Below, piece by piece: positions 1-8,566 of a stretch of DNA of 64,000 bases. The position numbers and the translations under genes are program-made. Origin of the DNA: Fibrobacterota bacterium (GTDB taxonomy: Bacteria; Fibrobacterota; Chitinivibrionia; Chitinivibrionales; Chitinispirillaceae). The stretch's first letter is position 1. The number at the start of each line of letters is the position of its first letter. The DNA is taken from the NCBI GenBank assembly GCA_023436205.1, contig JAEZKC010000116.1, positions 24,872 through 88,871 on the forward strand. The letters are read 5' to 3'. Under the pieces are notes generated by a model. That model saw only the letters and a program-made list of their open reading frames with translations, had not been told where the DNA came from and searched no databases.

Positions 1-28
1 AGTCGTATCTGCCGCGAAACCGACTCAT
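1..28 (-). CDS. mraZ: MraZ-like protein, first 9 codons only (gene runs off the left edge)
   Basis: Reading leftward from ATG at 28, the codons give MSRFRGRYD, which fits the FRGxY start typical of MraZ, the transcriptional repressor at the head of the division and cell wall (dcw) cluster. A Shine-Dalgarno GGGAG lies 7 bases upstream of the ATG, and a promoter and three regularly spaced boxes like MraZ operators lie just above. Nine residues alone would not justify the name; the operator-like array is what makes it plausible. If right, mraW/rsmH and fts/mur genes should follow to the left, outside this window. Confidence 0.6.
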
Positions 29-36
29 CACAATCT

Positions 37-61
37 CCCACCATTACCCACAATTACACAC
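37..61 (-). promoter_or_regulatory. Candidate MraZ operator: three GTGKG boxes at 10-bp period
   Basis: On the minus strand GTGTG (61-57), GTGGG (51-47) and GTGGG (41-37) repeat at exactly 10 bp, and a fourth weaker GTGAT follows at 31-27. MraZ is known to bind arrays of TGGG or AAAGTGK repeats of about one helical turn upstream of mraZ. Here the array sits between the promoter and the start codon, where bound MraZ would block its own operon. Confidence 0.6.
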
Positions 62-72
62 ATTTTCCCCTT

Positions 73-101
73 AGAATACTATTTAGAGTGGATAGAGTCA
101 A
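73..101 (-). promoter_or_regulatory. Sigma70-type promoter for the mraZ-like gene
   Basis: On the minus strand TTGACT (101-96) and TATTCT (78-73) are separated by 17 bases, close to the sigma70 consensus. The expected start, near 66, is immediately before the GTGKG array. Confidence 0.6.
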
Positions 102-317
102 GTTTTTTTTATTTTCAATCCGATTCGATCTCAGCTATACCCTGACAGCATCAAAATCCGTTAGATTTAAGTGAATTCAGCTTTGGCAAGGCGGAGATGA
201 AATGTGGAATAGCAGCTTTGTGGGGCCGTAATTAAAGGGGAATGGAACTTAACCGTTACCGATATCCATAGAATGCATTGAAAGCGGATGTTTTTTCGTG
301 GCGATAGGGCATAAATA
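102..317. other. Intergenic stretch without a recognisable gene
   Basis: Between the mraZ promoter and the terminator of the coiled-coil gene I see no reading frame with a ribosome binding site, no RNA gene and no clear repeat. There is an A/T-rich tract at 102-115. Confidence 0.5.
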
Positions 318-338
318 GAAAAGGGAGCAATGGCCCCC
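318..338 (-). terminator. Intrinsic terminator of the coiled-coil membrane protein gene
   Basis: On the minus strand GGGGGC, loop CATT, GCTCCC (one G-U pair) is followed by TTTTC, about 20 bases after the stop codon at 361. Confidence 0.65.
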
Positions 339-360
339 TAGTAAACCTTGATCAACCAGA

Positions 361-888
361 TCAACCCATTTTGGAGATGTCTATTTCTGCAGTATCATCA
401 AAGTTGGAGGGGTTGAGAAAGCGAGTATCCTCGAAGAGCCGCAAACTCTTTTTACCCTGAGATTCCTTTTTCTGATCATTTTCTTCACTGAGCAGTTTTC
501 TAAGTCGAGACCTCAGAGAATAGTTCTCACTCAAAATAACATCATATTCTCTATGGAGTTCAGCCAAATTACGTTTCAACTCAGCTGCATCTTCAGATCT
601 GGCATGTCCGTTATCCACAAAGCGATCGATTGATTTCTGTTGATGACTAATGGATTGTGTTATATATGTAATGGAGTTCTCCAGCTCTGAAAGCCGCTTT
701 TCAAGCTCTTTTACTGGTTTTTCTGGAGTGGAGCTGAAATGATGTGCACCACTGTTGAACTGCTTAACTTGGCGGCTCAGATCAGAACCATTACTGTCCA
801 GAGGCCGTTTCTGAAGCAGATAAACCACCAGAAATATAAAAACCCCAAGCGCCACAACCGGAAGAAGCCACAATAATTCTATACCCAT
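361..888 (-). CDS. Small inner-membrane coiled-coil protein, function unknown
   Basis: The 175-residue product begins with one hydrophobic segment (about residues 4-25) followed directly by basic residues, so it is probably anchored with most of the chain in the cytoplasm. Residues 55-135 are rich in heptad-like Leu/Glu/Lys patterns, consistent with a coiled coil. The C-terminal 40 residues are polar. I do not recognise the family. It is divergent from glmM, with an A/T-rich 142-bp gap between. The overall plan (one TM helix, coiled coil, polar tail) resembles bacterial scaffold or YtxH/DUF-type envelope proteins, but that is only a shape comparison. Confidence 0.7.
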   Translation of the reverse strand: MGIELLWLLPVVALGVFIFLVVYLLQKRPLDSNGSDLSRQVKQFNSGAHHFSSTPEKPVKELEKRLSELENSITYITQSISHQQKSIDRFVDNGHARSEDAAELKRNLAELHREYDVILSENYSLRSRLRKLLSEENDQKKESQGKKSLRLFEDTRFLNPSNFDDTAEIDISKMG

Positions 889-1030
889 ATACCACTCCGA
901 TTCAACTGGATACTCTTTCTATATTATATTACCTTATATGATGAGTATTTCAATATAATTCTGGATTGAGGCAGATCACAATCCAAGTTCTGCCAAGAAA
1001 AATATCACCTGCACACACCAGGAGCTTAAA

Positions 1031-2383
1031 ATGAGTGGTTTACCTATAATGTCAGTGTCGGGAATAAGAGGGAAAGTTGGAGAAACACTGAACGAGATGT
1101 TTGTTTCGCGCATAGCCTTTCTTCAAACCAGGCTCTCAGGCAAGGGGACAGTCATAATTGGACGAGACACTCGTCCTTCGGGAAAAGCGATGATGCAGGC
1201 TGCCTGCCGTGGAATTAGAGCGGCCGGAGGAAAACCGGTGGATATAGGCATAGCCCCTACTCCCACCACCTGCATAGCAGTTGAAGAATTAAAAGCGTGC
1301 TGCGGGATAATTATCACCGCAAGCCATAACCCGCTTCCCTATAATGGTTACAAAATGGTGCATGGTTCAGGGAGACTTTTCAGGGGTGAAGAGTGTGAAA
1401 AGGTGTATGAGGAGTATCGAAAGGGAGATTACCCAAGCGATACCAAACTTCTCAGTTATAGCGATCAGCCTGAGGAGGTAGTTGATGCCTCAGCCATTCA
1501 CATCAACCGCATTCTCGCGAAAATTGACACAGATCTAGTAAAGTCCAGGAAATTAAATGTGGCAGTTGATTCGATTAACGGAGCAGCCGGAGCTGTTTTC
1601 CCCAAGCTTCTTGAAAAAATGGGAGTGGTCTGGACTGGTGTTCACAACAAGCTCGATGGAGATTTTGTTCACAATCCGGAGCCTCGCCCGGAGCATTTGG
1701 GAGATCTTTCCTCCCTTCTTAAGAGCAGGAGTGACTTCTGGGGCGGACTTGTTTTCGACCCTGATGCAGACCGCCTTGCCACCATGGGTGAAAATGGTGA
1801 AGACATATCAGAAGAGATGACACTCGTCTTTGCGCTCGAAAACATTCTCTCCAAAGTAAAATCCGATGTGGCAACCAATCTTTCCACATCCATGCTGATA
1901 GATGATGTAGCGCAAAAATTCGATATGAAAGTGTTCCGCACTAAGATCGGGGAAGCCAACGTAGTGGAGGGAATGCAGAAAAACAGCTGCAGAATAGGTG
2001 GAGAAGGCAATGGTGGATTAATCTACCCGGAAATATCCACAGTGCGGGATGGTTTGGCAGCAATGGCGGTCATTATAGAACTGATGGCCAAAAGAGAAAA
2101 GAAACTGTCACAACTTGCTTCTGAATGGCCCACCTATTTCATTGTAAAGGAAAAAATTTCCTGTGATGGCATTAATCCTTCCGAACTGATCCAAAAACTG
2201 ACCAGTTCATTTAAGAGCGAAAAAACAGACCTCACCGATGGCCTGAAAATCATTAGAGATTACGGATGGGTCCACCTTAGAGCTTCCAATACCGAGCCGA
2301 TTATCCGTTGCTATGCTGAAGCGCGTTCAGAAGATCTTGCAAAACAACTGGCCGAGATGGTGATGACAGAGGCCTGCAAATAG
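1031..2383 (+). CDS. glmM: Phosphoglucosamine mutase, archaeal-type GlmM / phosphohexomutase
   Basis: Alpha-D-phosphohexomutase of 450 residues. It would convert glucosamine-6-phosphate to glucosamine-1-phosphate for UDP-GlcNAc synthesis in the cytoplasm. All four active-site blocks are present: TASHNP with the phosphoserine at residue 98, the Mg-binding loop DPDADR (243-248), the sugar-binding loop GGEGNGG (about 323-329), and the phosphate-binding RASNTEP near residue 417. The GEGNGG form is typical of the archaeal-like GlmM group rather than the E. coli type, which has GEQSG. Phosphomannomutase or phosphoglucomutase activity is the main alternative. It ends 14 bases before the next gene and probably shares its transcript. 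Confidence 0.85.
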   Translation: MSGLPIMSVSGIRGKVGETLNEMFVSRIAFLQTRLSGKGTVIIGRDTRPSGKAMMQAACRGIRAAGGKPVDIGIAPTPTTCIAVEELKACCGIIITASHNPLPYNGYKMVHGSGRLFRGEECEKVYEEYRKGDYPSDTKLLSYSDQPEEVVDASAIHINRILAKIDTDLVKSRKLNVAVDSINGAAGAVFPKLLEKMGVVWTGVHNKLDGDFVHNPEPRPEHLGDLSSLLKSRSDFWGGLVFDPDADRLATMGENGEDISEEMTLVFALENILSKVKSDVATNLSTSMLIDDVAQKFDMKVFRTKIGEANVVEGMQKNSCRIGGEGNGGLIYPEISTVRDGLAAMAVIIELMAKREKKLSQLASEWPTYFIVKEKISCDGINPSELIQKLTSSFKSEKTDLTDGLKIIRDYGWVHLRASNTEPIIRCYAEARSEDLAKQLAEMVMTEACK

Positions 2384-2397
2384 AACGGAGAAACCAA

Positions 2398-3660
2398 ATG
2401 CGATTACATTTTATCAGCAGCTTTATTTTTTCATTTGCATTATATGCTAATACAGCCACAGTGGTAGGCTCAGCAAACATACCGCTCAGTGGGCCAGTTA
2501 CGAAGGAAATTACAGAGAGTGCCAAATCGACAGCAGCTGCCACTTTACGTCGCGAACTGTATATTTGGCTGAAAGAGAACAGTTACAGTGAACTTGACAC
2601 GAACAACACCTTTAAGAACCATGTTCTCACTCTTTTTATGCAACGCTGCCTGTCCACAGCTGGAGAGGAATCAGCGTTCAAGGGAAGAATCTGGAACTTT
2701 TCCTATGTTTTGACAGATGAAAAGCTCGCTGCAGCAGTGCAAGCCCATGATTCTTATTATGATTCCCTGTCACGTTCTCAATGGGGAAAACATCAGGAAG
2801 CTCTATCTCAGAGCAGTTTCACTTTAGCTCTTTCCAGTGGAGTCAAAGCACTTGGCTGCGCCATGGCAACTCTGAGTAAATCAGGTGATAAAGCACAGGT
2901 TGAAGAGATCCAGAACGGGGTTCAACGATTCTTTGACCGCATGCACGTTTTAAACAGCGAAATGATGATCGAGGGCAAGCCAGGCTCTCTTCCGGTTAAG
3001 TATCCGAACGTCACTATATTACTTGACAGTATGCCATTGATGGGCGTGGGCTACACTGCATTTGTACAGAACAACAGAAGAGTTTTTCAGTCGCTTACGG
3101 ATGACAGGGGCAGTTTTTCAATAGGTAAAAGCAACGTGCCTTTTGTACACAACGGCAGTTTTCTTACCCTTACACCTGATGCCAGCTTTTATCTGGATTC
3201 ACCACATTTAATCAGGTTCAAAGATATGGGAATAAAAATGAACAAAGGTCAAGACCTTTCGTTTATCTACAAAGTACCCACACTTACTTACAGTTTAATT
3301 TTCAAGGCATTCTCCCCCAAGGGGGATGTGGAAGTCCCGAAGGATTTCGCCGCTGACGGTCACATTCGCAAATATTTGAAGGATTCCTGCAATTTGCAAC
3401 CAGCTAAGGCAGGAACGCCCTCTGACCTGTCCGTAAAAATCAATACTGAAATATCGCGGCAGACAGATAATGAAACAGGTGAAGCTTCCCTTTTGGTTCT
3501 TTCCAGAGTGGCTATCCAAGTGCAAAACGAATCTGAAAGTGGAGACCTGGTATACGAAAAGCGGCATGAAGTCGGAACCGATATTCAGATGGGTCCATTT
3601 TTCTGGGAAGCCGCAGGCAGAATCAGGAGTACGATCAGAGAGGTATTGGACAAGTTCTGA
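2398..3660 (+). CDS. Exported protein of unknown function
   Basis: The 420-residue product starts with a short hydrophobic signal peptide (about residues 4-18) and no lipobox, so it is probably periplasmic or outer-membrane associated. The N-terminal part is helical with conserved-looking aromatic positions. The middle (about 200-300) reads as beta-rich, with a PEGA/carboxypeptidase-regulatory-like stretch around VTILLDSMPLMGVGY. The C-terminal 100 residues resemble the alternating strands of LPP20/FlgO-like lipoproteins only loosely. I do not recognise it. It lies 14 bases behind glmM and ends exactly at the base before the stop of the convergent TIM-barrel gene. Confidence 0.75.
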   Translation: MRLHFISSFIFSFALYANTATVVGSANIPLSGPVTKEITESAKSTAAATLRRELYIWLKENSYSELDTNNTFKNHVLTLFMQRCLSTAGEESAFKGRIWNFSYVLTDEKLAAAVQAHDSYYDSLSRSQWGKHQEALSQSSFTLALSSGVKALGCAMATLSKSGDKAQVEEIQNGVQRFFDRMHVLNSEMMIEGKPGSLPVKYPNVTILLDSMPLMGVGYTAFVQNNRRVFQSLTDDRGSFSIGKSNVPFVHNGSFLTLTPDASFYLDSPHLIRFKDMGIKMNKGQDLSFIYKVPTLTYSLIFKAFSPKGDVEVPKDFAADGHIRKYLKDSCNLQPAKAGTPSDLSVKINTEISRQTDNETGEASLLVLSRVAIQVQNESESGDLVYEKRHEVGTDIQMGPFFWEAAGRIRSTIREVLDKF

Positions 3661-4557
3661 TTATGATTCCTGAGGGGAAACCCCCGGCGGCATGGCAACA
3701 TTAACTCCGGGAGGAGTAGAGAGGTAAAGCCTTTTGAAAATTTTTCTGAGGTAAAGTCTGGCCTGTCTAGCCTCCTCCAGAGTATCTTGCGGGTTATCGT
3801 GCCGAGTACCGCTCAATTCAAGAATGAATCCCCCCTGAAAACCCGTTTCACTCAGTTCGTAGAGAAGTTTGTACCAGTCGACAATGCCCTTTCCCGGAGG
3901 TAGATGATCATCGAAATGACCGTTATTGTCGTTAGCATGAATCATCTGTAAATGACCGGACAGTTTGAACATAACATTGTAGATATCGCGTGATAAAACA
4001 GCGTGTCCGGTATCTAGACAGGTGGCGATATTTAAATGATGCATGGCGCCCATGATCCACATCATATCGCTTGTACTGCCGAAAGGGAGATGCGGAAGCA
4101 TATTTTCCAGCACTAGCCCCACCCCCATATCCCGGCATCGTTTTGCAGCAGTGTCGAGCACTTGGGCGGCATTGGTAAGGCGCTGCATTCTTTCTTCAAT
4201 GGAGAAATCCAGTTGACGGTCGGGTCCGGGGTGAATGACAAAGTGACGAACCTCCAGAATGGCTGCAGCTTCGGCAGCCCGCAGGATTTCATGAATGGAC
4301 CTGCTACGTTCCTTTTCATCAGGTGAAGATATATCGACATCGATGAAAGGGGCATGAAAGGAGTACGATTCCATGCCTAAGCGGTGAAGCATTTCTGATA
4401 CTTTACGAACAGCATCAAGATCGTGGAAATTGAGATGAGAGGGAGAAGAACACACCTCAACCATACAGAACCCGGCATCTCTGATCATTTCGAGACAATC
4501 AAAGATACTCATCCGGTAAAAACAGCCTGTTGAAAGGCCCACTGGCCAGTCGCTCAT
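3661..4557 (-). CDS. Sugar phosphate isomerase/epimerase-like TIM-barrel protein
   Basis: 298 residues of the xylose-isomerase-like TIM-barrel family (AP endonuclease family 2 superfamily). Supporting blocks are the N-terminal GLSTGCFYR, SFHAPF near residue 70, FVIHPGP near 105, ENMLP near 152, CLDTGHA near 180, IHANDNNG near 205, and a C-terminal ILELSG; these carry the His/Glu/Asp metal ligands of the fold. The substrate cannot be told from sequence. The start ATG has an AAAGGG site and lies 59 bases inside the upstream primase-like gene in another frame, so translation of the two is likely coupled. Confidence 0.8.
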   Translation of the reverse strand: MSDWPVGLSTGCFYRMSIFDCLEMIRDAGFCMVEVCSSPSHLNFHDLDAVRKVSEMLHRLGMESYSFHAPFIDVDISSPDEKERSRSIHEILRAAEAAAILEVRHFVIHPGPDRQLDFSIEERMQRLTNAAQVLDTAAKRCRDMGVGLVLENMLPHLPFGSTSDMMWIMGAMHHLNIATCLDTGHAVLSRDIYNVMFKLSGHLQMIHANDNNGHFDDHLPPGKGIVDWYKLLYELSETGFQGGFILELSGTRHDNPQDTLEEARQARLYLRKIFKRLYLSTPPGVNVAMPPGVSPQES

Positions 4558-5947
4558 TTTTAACCCTTTCTAAAAGAGAGGTCTTATAATCGTCCAAATT
4601 GCATTCGTTACCCTGTTCACTGTTGCAATCTTTTACAGGTGTACAATCGAAAAACTGCAACTGGTCTCTTCCGGTCTGTATAAGCCCTGAAAAAAGCCTT
4701 GTGTAGAAATCGGCTCTGGTCCCCGCATCATAAAAATACCACTCACTTCCCCACCCATAGTCCCGTTCAAATTTCGAACGAATCAGACCGGCAATATCGC
4801 GGGGATGCCAGCCCAGGGAAAGAAAAATTCTCACCACCTGCTGCATACCGGAAGGTTTGAGGAGCAAATCGTTAGGATTTTCAAGGATTTGCCTGGTACA
4901 GGCTGGCAGCAGCTGCAGTGGCGCCTTGTCGTATGTAACAGGCCATTGTTCTGGTGACTGCTGCTCGCGTGAATAGTACCAGTTGTGGAAAGCGGCAGTA
5001 TCACTGGATTCATAATCGGCGATAAGATCGAGAGTCTGAACGGATTGATCAGGTATTTGCACCGAAGCTCTTCTGGCAAGCAACGCCACCTTTTCACAAT
5101 CCCGCATGGTTTCTATCCCCTCCTCAAGACTCATTTCAAAAAGGGGAATTGAGACCATGATGGGGACCCTGCTGCGAATTTCATCAGTAAGAATCCCCCC
5201 CCTCTGCCAGGGTTTAAGGTAAACACTATAAGGAATACGGATAACGCGTGTATGAAGCTGATCCCCGTATTCGGTGATATCTATAGAGACCATTTCCCGT
5301 CCTCTCTGTTGAGGCGGGATTTCCACTGCGGTAATTTCCACAGGTATTTCGGTTAAGCGCCTGGCAGCATCACGCACCCGCCAGGCCACAAACTCCATGA
5401 CTAGAGCAAGCCCGGCATAGGCTGCCCCCAGATCATGATCGATGGGAAACGGAGCCGGTGTATGTACATCTTTATAGCGATTCTCCAGATGTTTAGGAAG
5501 TCTGCCGATGAGAGACAGTTTACCGAAAGCGGCAGAGTTGCGTTTAATCCGCCAGACAAAATGGTGCCCCCGGCCGCTTAGCACATGTAAAGGAGATATT
5601 CCATAACTTAGCAGAAGTTCTTGAATGGCCCTTTGAGAGGGCAACTGCAGTTTAAAAGCCCGATAGGGATCAAGGTAGGGTTCAGCCTGAAAATCAAAAT
5701 TGACGTACTCAACATCGAGGTGCATTATGAGGGACTGGCGATCCCAGAGAGAGCGGCTGACATCTAGACCCTGAGAGAGAAGAAACTGAAGTTCCTCCGG
5801 CGGCCTGAAATGGCTCCCCAGTTCGGGGGCAGGAGCATCGCATTGGGTCACATAAAGAGCGGAAATATCATTAAATGTCTTTCCACCCATGAATTCCATC
5901 ATGCGCCTCTGCACATCAGGGTTTTGATAGTACTCAATAATCTCCAT
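4499..5947 (-). CDS. Candidate archaeo-eukaryotic primase (AEP)-like protein
   Basis: 482 residues, family not recognised outright. I chose ATG at 5947 because GGGAG lies 9 bases upstream; the frame is open to a TTG at 5971. Three blocks occur in the order and spacing expected of AEP-type primase/polymerases: an acidic pair after hydrophobics, MHLDVE (D78, E80); SGRGHHFVW (H128/H129), like the S-x-H motif; and SIDITEYGD (D223), followed by RVIRIPYSVYLKP, like the R-x-P-G-S-x-x-x-K nucleotide-contact region. The C-terminal half (about 260-482) is helical, with WHPRDIAGLI and WYFYDAGTRADFY, and could bind DNA or a partner. It heads a two-gene unit with the TIM-barrel protein. The assignment is motif-based and not proven. 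Confidence 0.5.
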   Translation of the reverse strand: MEIIEYYQNPDVQRRMMEFMGGKTFNDISALYVTQCDAPAPELGSHFRPPEELQFLLSQGLDVSRSLWDRQSLIMHLDVEYVNFDFQAEPYLDPYRAFKLQLPSQRAIQELLLSYGISPLHVLSGRGHHFVWRIKRNSAAFGKLSLIGRLPKHLENRYKDVHTPAPFPIDHDLGAAYAGLALVMEFVAWRVRDAARRLTEIPVEITAVEIPPQQRGREMVSIDITEYGDQLHTRVIRIPYSVYLKPWQRGGILTDEIRSRVPIMVSIPLFEMSLEEGIETMRDCEKVALLARRASVQIPDQSVQTLDLIADYESSDTAAFHNWYYSREQQSPEQWPVTYDKAPLQLLPACTRQILENPNDLLLKPSGMQQVVRIFLSLGWHPRDIAGLIRSKFERDYGWGSEWYFYDAGTRADFYTRLFSGLIQTGRDQLQFFDCTPVKDCNSEQGNECNLDDYKTSLLERVKNERLASGPFNRLFLPDEYL

Positions 5948-6090
5948 TGGCAGCTCCCGGCAAAGGCGCAATTCAACAAAGGAAACGAGGCGCTCTTATA
6001 ATGATTTTTCAAAGAATATGCCAAAGGCAGAGCTCGTGAATGGCAGACTAGTTGCTACCCTACAGTTTTGCCAACCAGAAGAGGACTGTT

Positions 6091-8034
6091 ATGGAAAAAA
6101 CCACTGACTTCATTAATGCCAAAGCTGTTCAACTGGGGAAACTGGTTTTAAGGATGACAACCCGGGCGGAATCAGGTCATCCCTCTTCAGCTTTGTCTCT
6201 TGTTCATATTGTTACCACTTTAATGTACAAGGTGATGCGTTACGATCCAGCTGATCCCTGGAACCCTGCAAATGACAAATTAGTAATTAGTGAAGGGCAC
6301 GCTGTTCCCATCATCTATGCGGCCTACGCAGATCTGAAAGGCGCATACGGCTATTCTCCACAGCAAAAAAAGCTGCTTACAATCGATGATCTGGACACGT
6401 TGCGACAAATCACATCCCCACTTGACGGACACCCAAATCCCTCAACCGGGTTTCCCTTTTTCCGGTGTGCCACCGGCTCCCTTGGTCAGGGTCTCTCCTG
6501 TGCTTGCGGAGATGCGCTGGGTGCCAGAATGGATGGCATCAGCAAAAAAATTTATGCCATTATTGGCGATGGAGAATCAAGAGAAGGACAGATTTGGGAG
6601 GCCCTTGATTTCCTCATCGACAACTCGCTCTTTAATGTTATACCGATTTTCAACTGTAACGGATTGGGGCAAAGCGGGCCGGTTTCGAAGCAGCAGAACC
6701 CTGAGCGACTCAAGTCGAAGCTCGAAGCATTCGGCTTTTCAGTTCAGGATATCGATGGCCACAATGCGGCTCAGGTTCTACAATCTTTACAGAATGCGTC
6801 CGCTGCCGATGCTCCTCAATCGATTGTAGCTCATACAGTTAAGGGGTGGGGAATTGATGAACTGAAGGCTACCAACACCCATGGAAAACCACTTAAGGAA
6901 GATAAACTTTTCAACGCATATTTGGAACTTGACAAAAAAGCTGAAGGTACTCAATCGGGATTGGACGGAAAGCTGGAATCTCCCCCGAAACCTCCCGTTT
7001 CAGAAATTCCCCGCATGCTTCCCGGTAGAATCCAAGATCCTGATTTCGAGCAACTGCTTAAAGGAGATTCAGCTTTATCAAAACTGCAGAAAGGTCTTTT
7101 AAGCACCAGACGAGCTTTCGGCCTCGCATTGAAATCTCTCGCCCAAGTTGACGAAAGGATTGTTGCTCTTGATGCGGATGTCAAAAATTCCACTTTTTCT
7201 GAATACGTGGCCAGAGAATTTCCCGAGCGTTTCATCGAGTGCAAAATTGCCGAACAGAACATGATGAGCGTGGCTGCAGGCATAGCATCTTCCGGCAGAA
7301 TTCCTTTTGTATCCAGTTTTGCAAAATTTCTTGTACGAGGGTATGATCAACTGGAGCTGGCGATTATCGCCGGAGCGAATTTGAAACTTGTAGGATCGCA
7401 TGCAGGAATCAACATAGGAGCTGACGGCCCCAGTCAAATGGGTATGTCGGACATCGCATTCATGAGAGCTTACGCAAGTGCAAAAGACAAACTTACCGGA
7501 AAACCTCTCGTTACCGTTTTTAATCCATCATGCGCTGTAGCCGCCTACAAATGTGTACAGCTCATGGCCGATTTACCAAACGTTTGCTACCTAAGAACTA
7601 TGAGAGGCGATCTTCCGCTGCTCTATCAACCATCAGAACATTTCGAGCCGGGGGGGTTTAAACTGCTCCGTGAAGGAACTGATCTGGCCATTGTAACAAG
7701 CGGCTATATGGTTCATGTGTGTCTGAAACTTGCATCAAGGCTGGCAGAAAAAGGAATAAAGGCTTCAGTAATCGACTGTTACACTCTTCCCGTAAATCCG
7801 CAGCCATTCAGAGAAACAGTTGCCAACTGCAGAAGCATCATTACCGTTGAAGACAATCTGGGGAATGGTCTGGGTTCTGAAATTGCCACCATACTCCTTT
7901 CTGACGGGGCAATGGGAATTCCTCTAAGACAATACTTTGTCAAAAGGCTCCCGAAATCGGGGCTTACTGCAGAAGATGTGCTTACCTATAGCGGGCTCGA
8001 CCTTAGCGACGAATGGAATCTATCCCCCCGATGA
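6091..8034 (+). CDS. tkt: Transketolase, full length
   Basis: 647 residues; thiamine-diphosphate enzyme of the non-oxidative pentose phosphate pathway. ATG at 6091 is preferred because AGAAGAGGA lies just upstream; the frame extends to TTG at 6052. The N-terminal TPP domain has SEGHAVP (67-73) and the GDG-containing GDGESREGQIWEA (159-171). The pyrimidine domain has AEQNMMSVAAG near residue 395, and the C-terminal domain is present. The GDGES-EGxxWEA form is closer to the animal/archaeal-like transketolases than to E. coli TktA. It is a single chain rather than the split N/C pair of many anaerobes. It lies divergent from the primase-like gene. Confidence 0.93.
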   Translation: MEKTTDFINAKAVQLGKLVLRMTTRAESGHPSSALSLVHIVTTLMYKVMRYDPADPWNPANDKLVISEGHAVPIIYAAYADLKGAYGYSPQQKKLLTIDDLDTLRQITSPLDGHPNPSTGFPFFRCATGSLGQGLSCACGDALGARMDGISKKIYAIIGDGESREGQIWEALDFLIDNSLFNVIPIFNCNGLGQSGPVSKQQNPERLKSKLEAFGFSVQDIDGHNAAQVLQSLQNASAADAPQSIVAHTVKGWGIDELKATNTHGKPLKEDKLFNAYLELDKKAEGTQSGLDGKLESPPKPPVSEIPRMLPGRIQDPDFEQLLKGDSALSKLQKGLLSTRRAFGLALKSLAQVDERIVALDADVKNSTFSEYVAREFPERFIECKIAEQNMMSVAAGIASSGRIPFVSSFAKFLVRGYDQLELAIIAGANLKLVGSHAGINIGADGPSQMGMSDIAFMRAYASAKDKLTGKPLVTVFNPSCAVAAYKCVQLMADLPNVCYLRTMRGDLPLLYQPSEHFEPGGFKLLREGTDLAIVTSGYMVHVCLKLASRLAEKGIKASVIDCYTLPVNPQPFRETVANCRSIITVEDNLGNGLGSEIATILLSDGAMGIPLRQYFVKRLPKSGLTAEDVLTYSGLDLSDEWNLSPR

Positions 8035-8046
8035 TTCGGGGGGATA
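8021..8046. terminator. Strong hairpin between convergent tkt and CBS genes
   Basis: TATCCCCCCG (8021-8030) and CGGGGGGATA (8037-8046) form a perfect 10-bp stem with a six-base loop that contains part of the tkt stop codon. No T tract follows on either strand, so it may act as an RNA 3'-end stabiliser or a weak terminator. Confidence 0.4.
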
Positions 8047-8053
8047 ACCATAA

Positions 8054-8482
8054 TTACCTGTTAGGATAACTAATTCCTGAAACATCTCTGAGCACTTCAC
8101 CCGAAAGTTCGTTTGTTGTGCTCATCGCCAGATCTCCAAGAGAAAGAATACCGACGACTTCCCTGTTTTCGTTCTCCACAAGGAGACGACGGATTTTCTT
8201 GTACTCCATTATGTGGGCAGCTTCATCAACATCCATGTTTTCTTTGCAAAAGATCACCTCACGGGACATTACATCCTCAACCTTTGCATCAGAGGGATTA
8301 CATCCCTGGGATACACAGCGAACAGTAATATCCCTGTCGGTAATCATGCCTACAGGTTGTTTATTATCGAAAACAGGACAGGCTCCGACATTTCTGTCAC
8401 GCATCTTTTCAGCTGCTGACTTTACAGAATCTGACGGTTGAATGAAGTCCACACCGTACGTCATTATATCTTTGACTTGCAT
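8054..8482 (-). CDS. Tandem CBS-domain protein
   Basis: 142 residues made of two CBS domains (about 1-60 and 70-128), the Bateman module that binds adenosine nucleotides. The repeat signatures are VKSAAEKMRDRNVGACPVFD followed by VGMITDRDI in the first, and IMEYKKIRRLLVENE with VVGILSLGDLA in the second. There is no fused effector domain, so it is a stand-alone regulator of unknown target. AAGGAGGG precedes the ATG. It lies downstream of encapsulin, but a strong terminator separates them. Confidence 0.9.
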   Translation of the reverse strand: MQVKDIMTYGVDFIQPSDSVKSAAEKMRDRNVGACPVFDNKQPVGMITDRDITVRCVSQGCNPSDAKVEDVMSREVIFCKENMDVDEAAHIMEYKKIRRLLVENENREVVGILSLGDLAMSTTNELSGEVLRDVSGISYPNR

Positions 8483-8566
8483 ACCACCCTCCTTTTCACA
8501 AAGCCCTCTTTAGAAATACGGGTAAAGTGCAAGAAATGTTACAAATGTGGTCTCCATCTGTCCGGC

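Noticed and set aside
1557..1820. 87-codon frame inside glmM, and many long antisense frames across the window
   Set aside because: They lie within strong genes with conserved active sites; composition and lack of ribosome sites mark them as shadows.
5948..5971. Longer start (TTG at 5971) for the primase-like gene
   Set aside because: ATG at 5947 has a well-spaced GGGAG; the extra 8 residues have no such support.
8021..8046. Considering the 10-bp hairpin at the tkt end as a full intrinsic terminator
   Set aside because: No T tract follows on either strand; kept only as a weak terminator/stability element.
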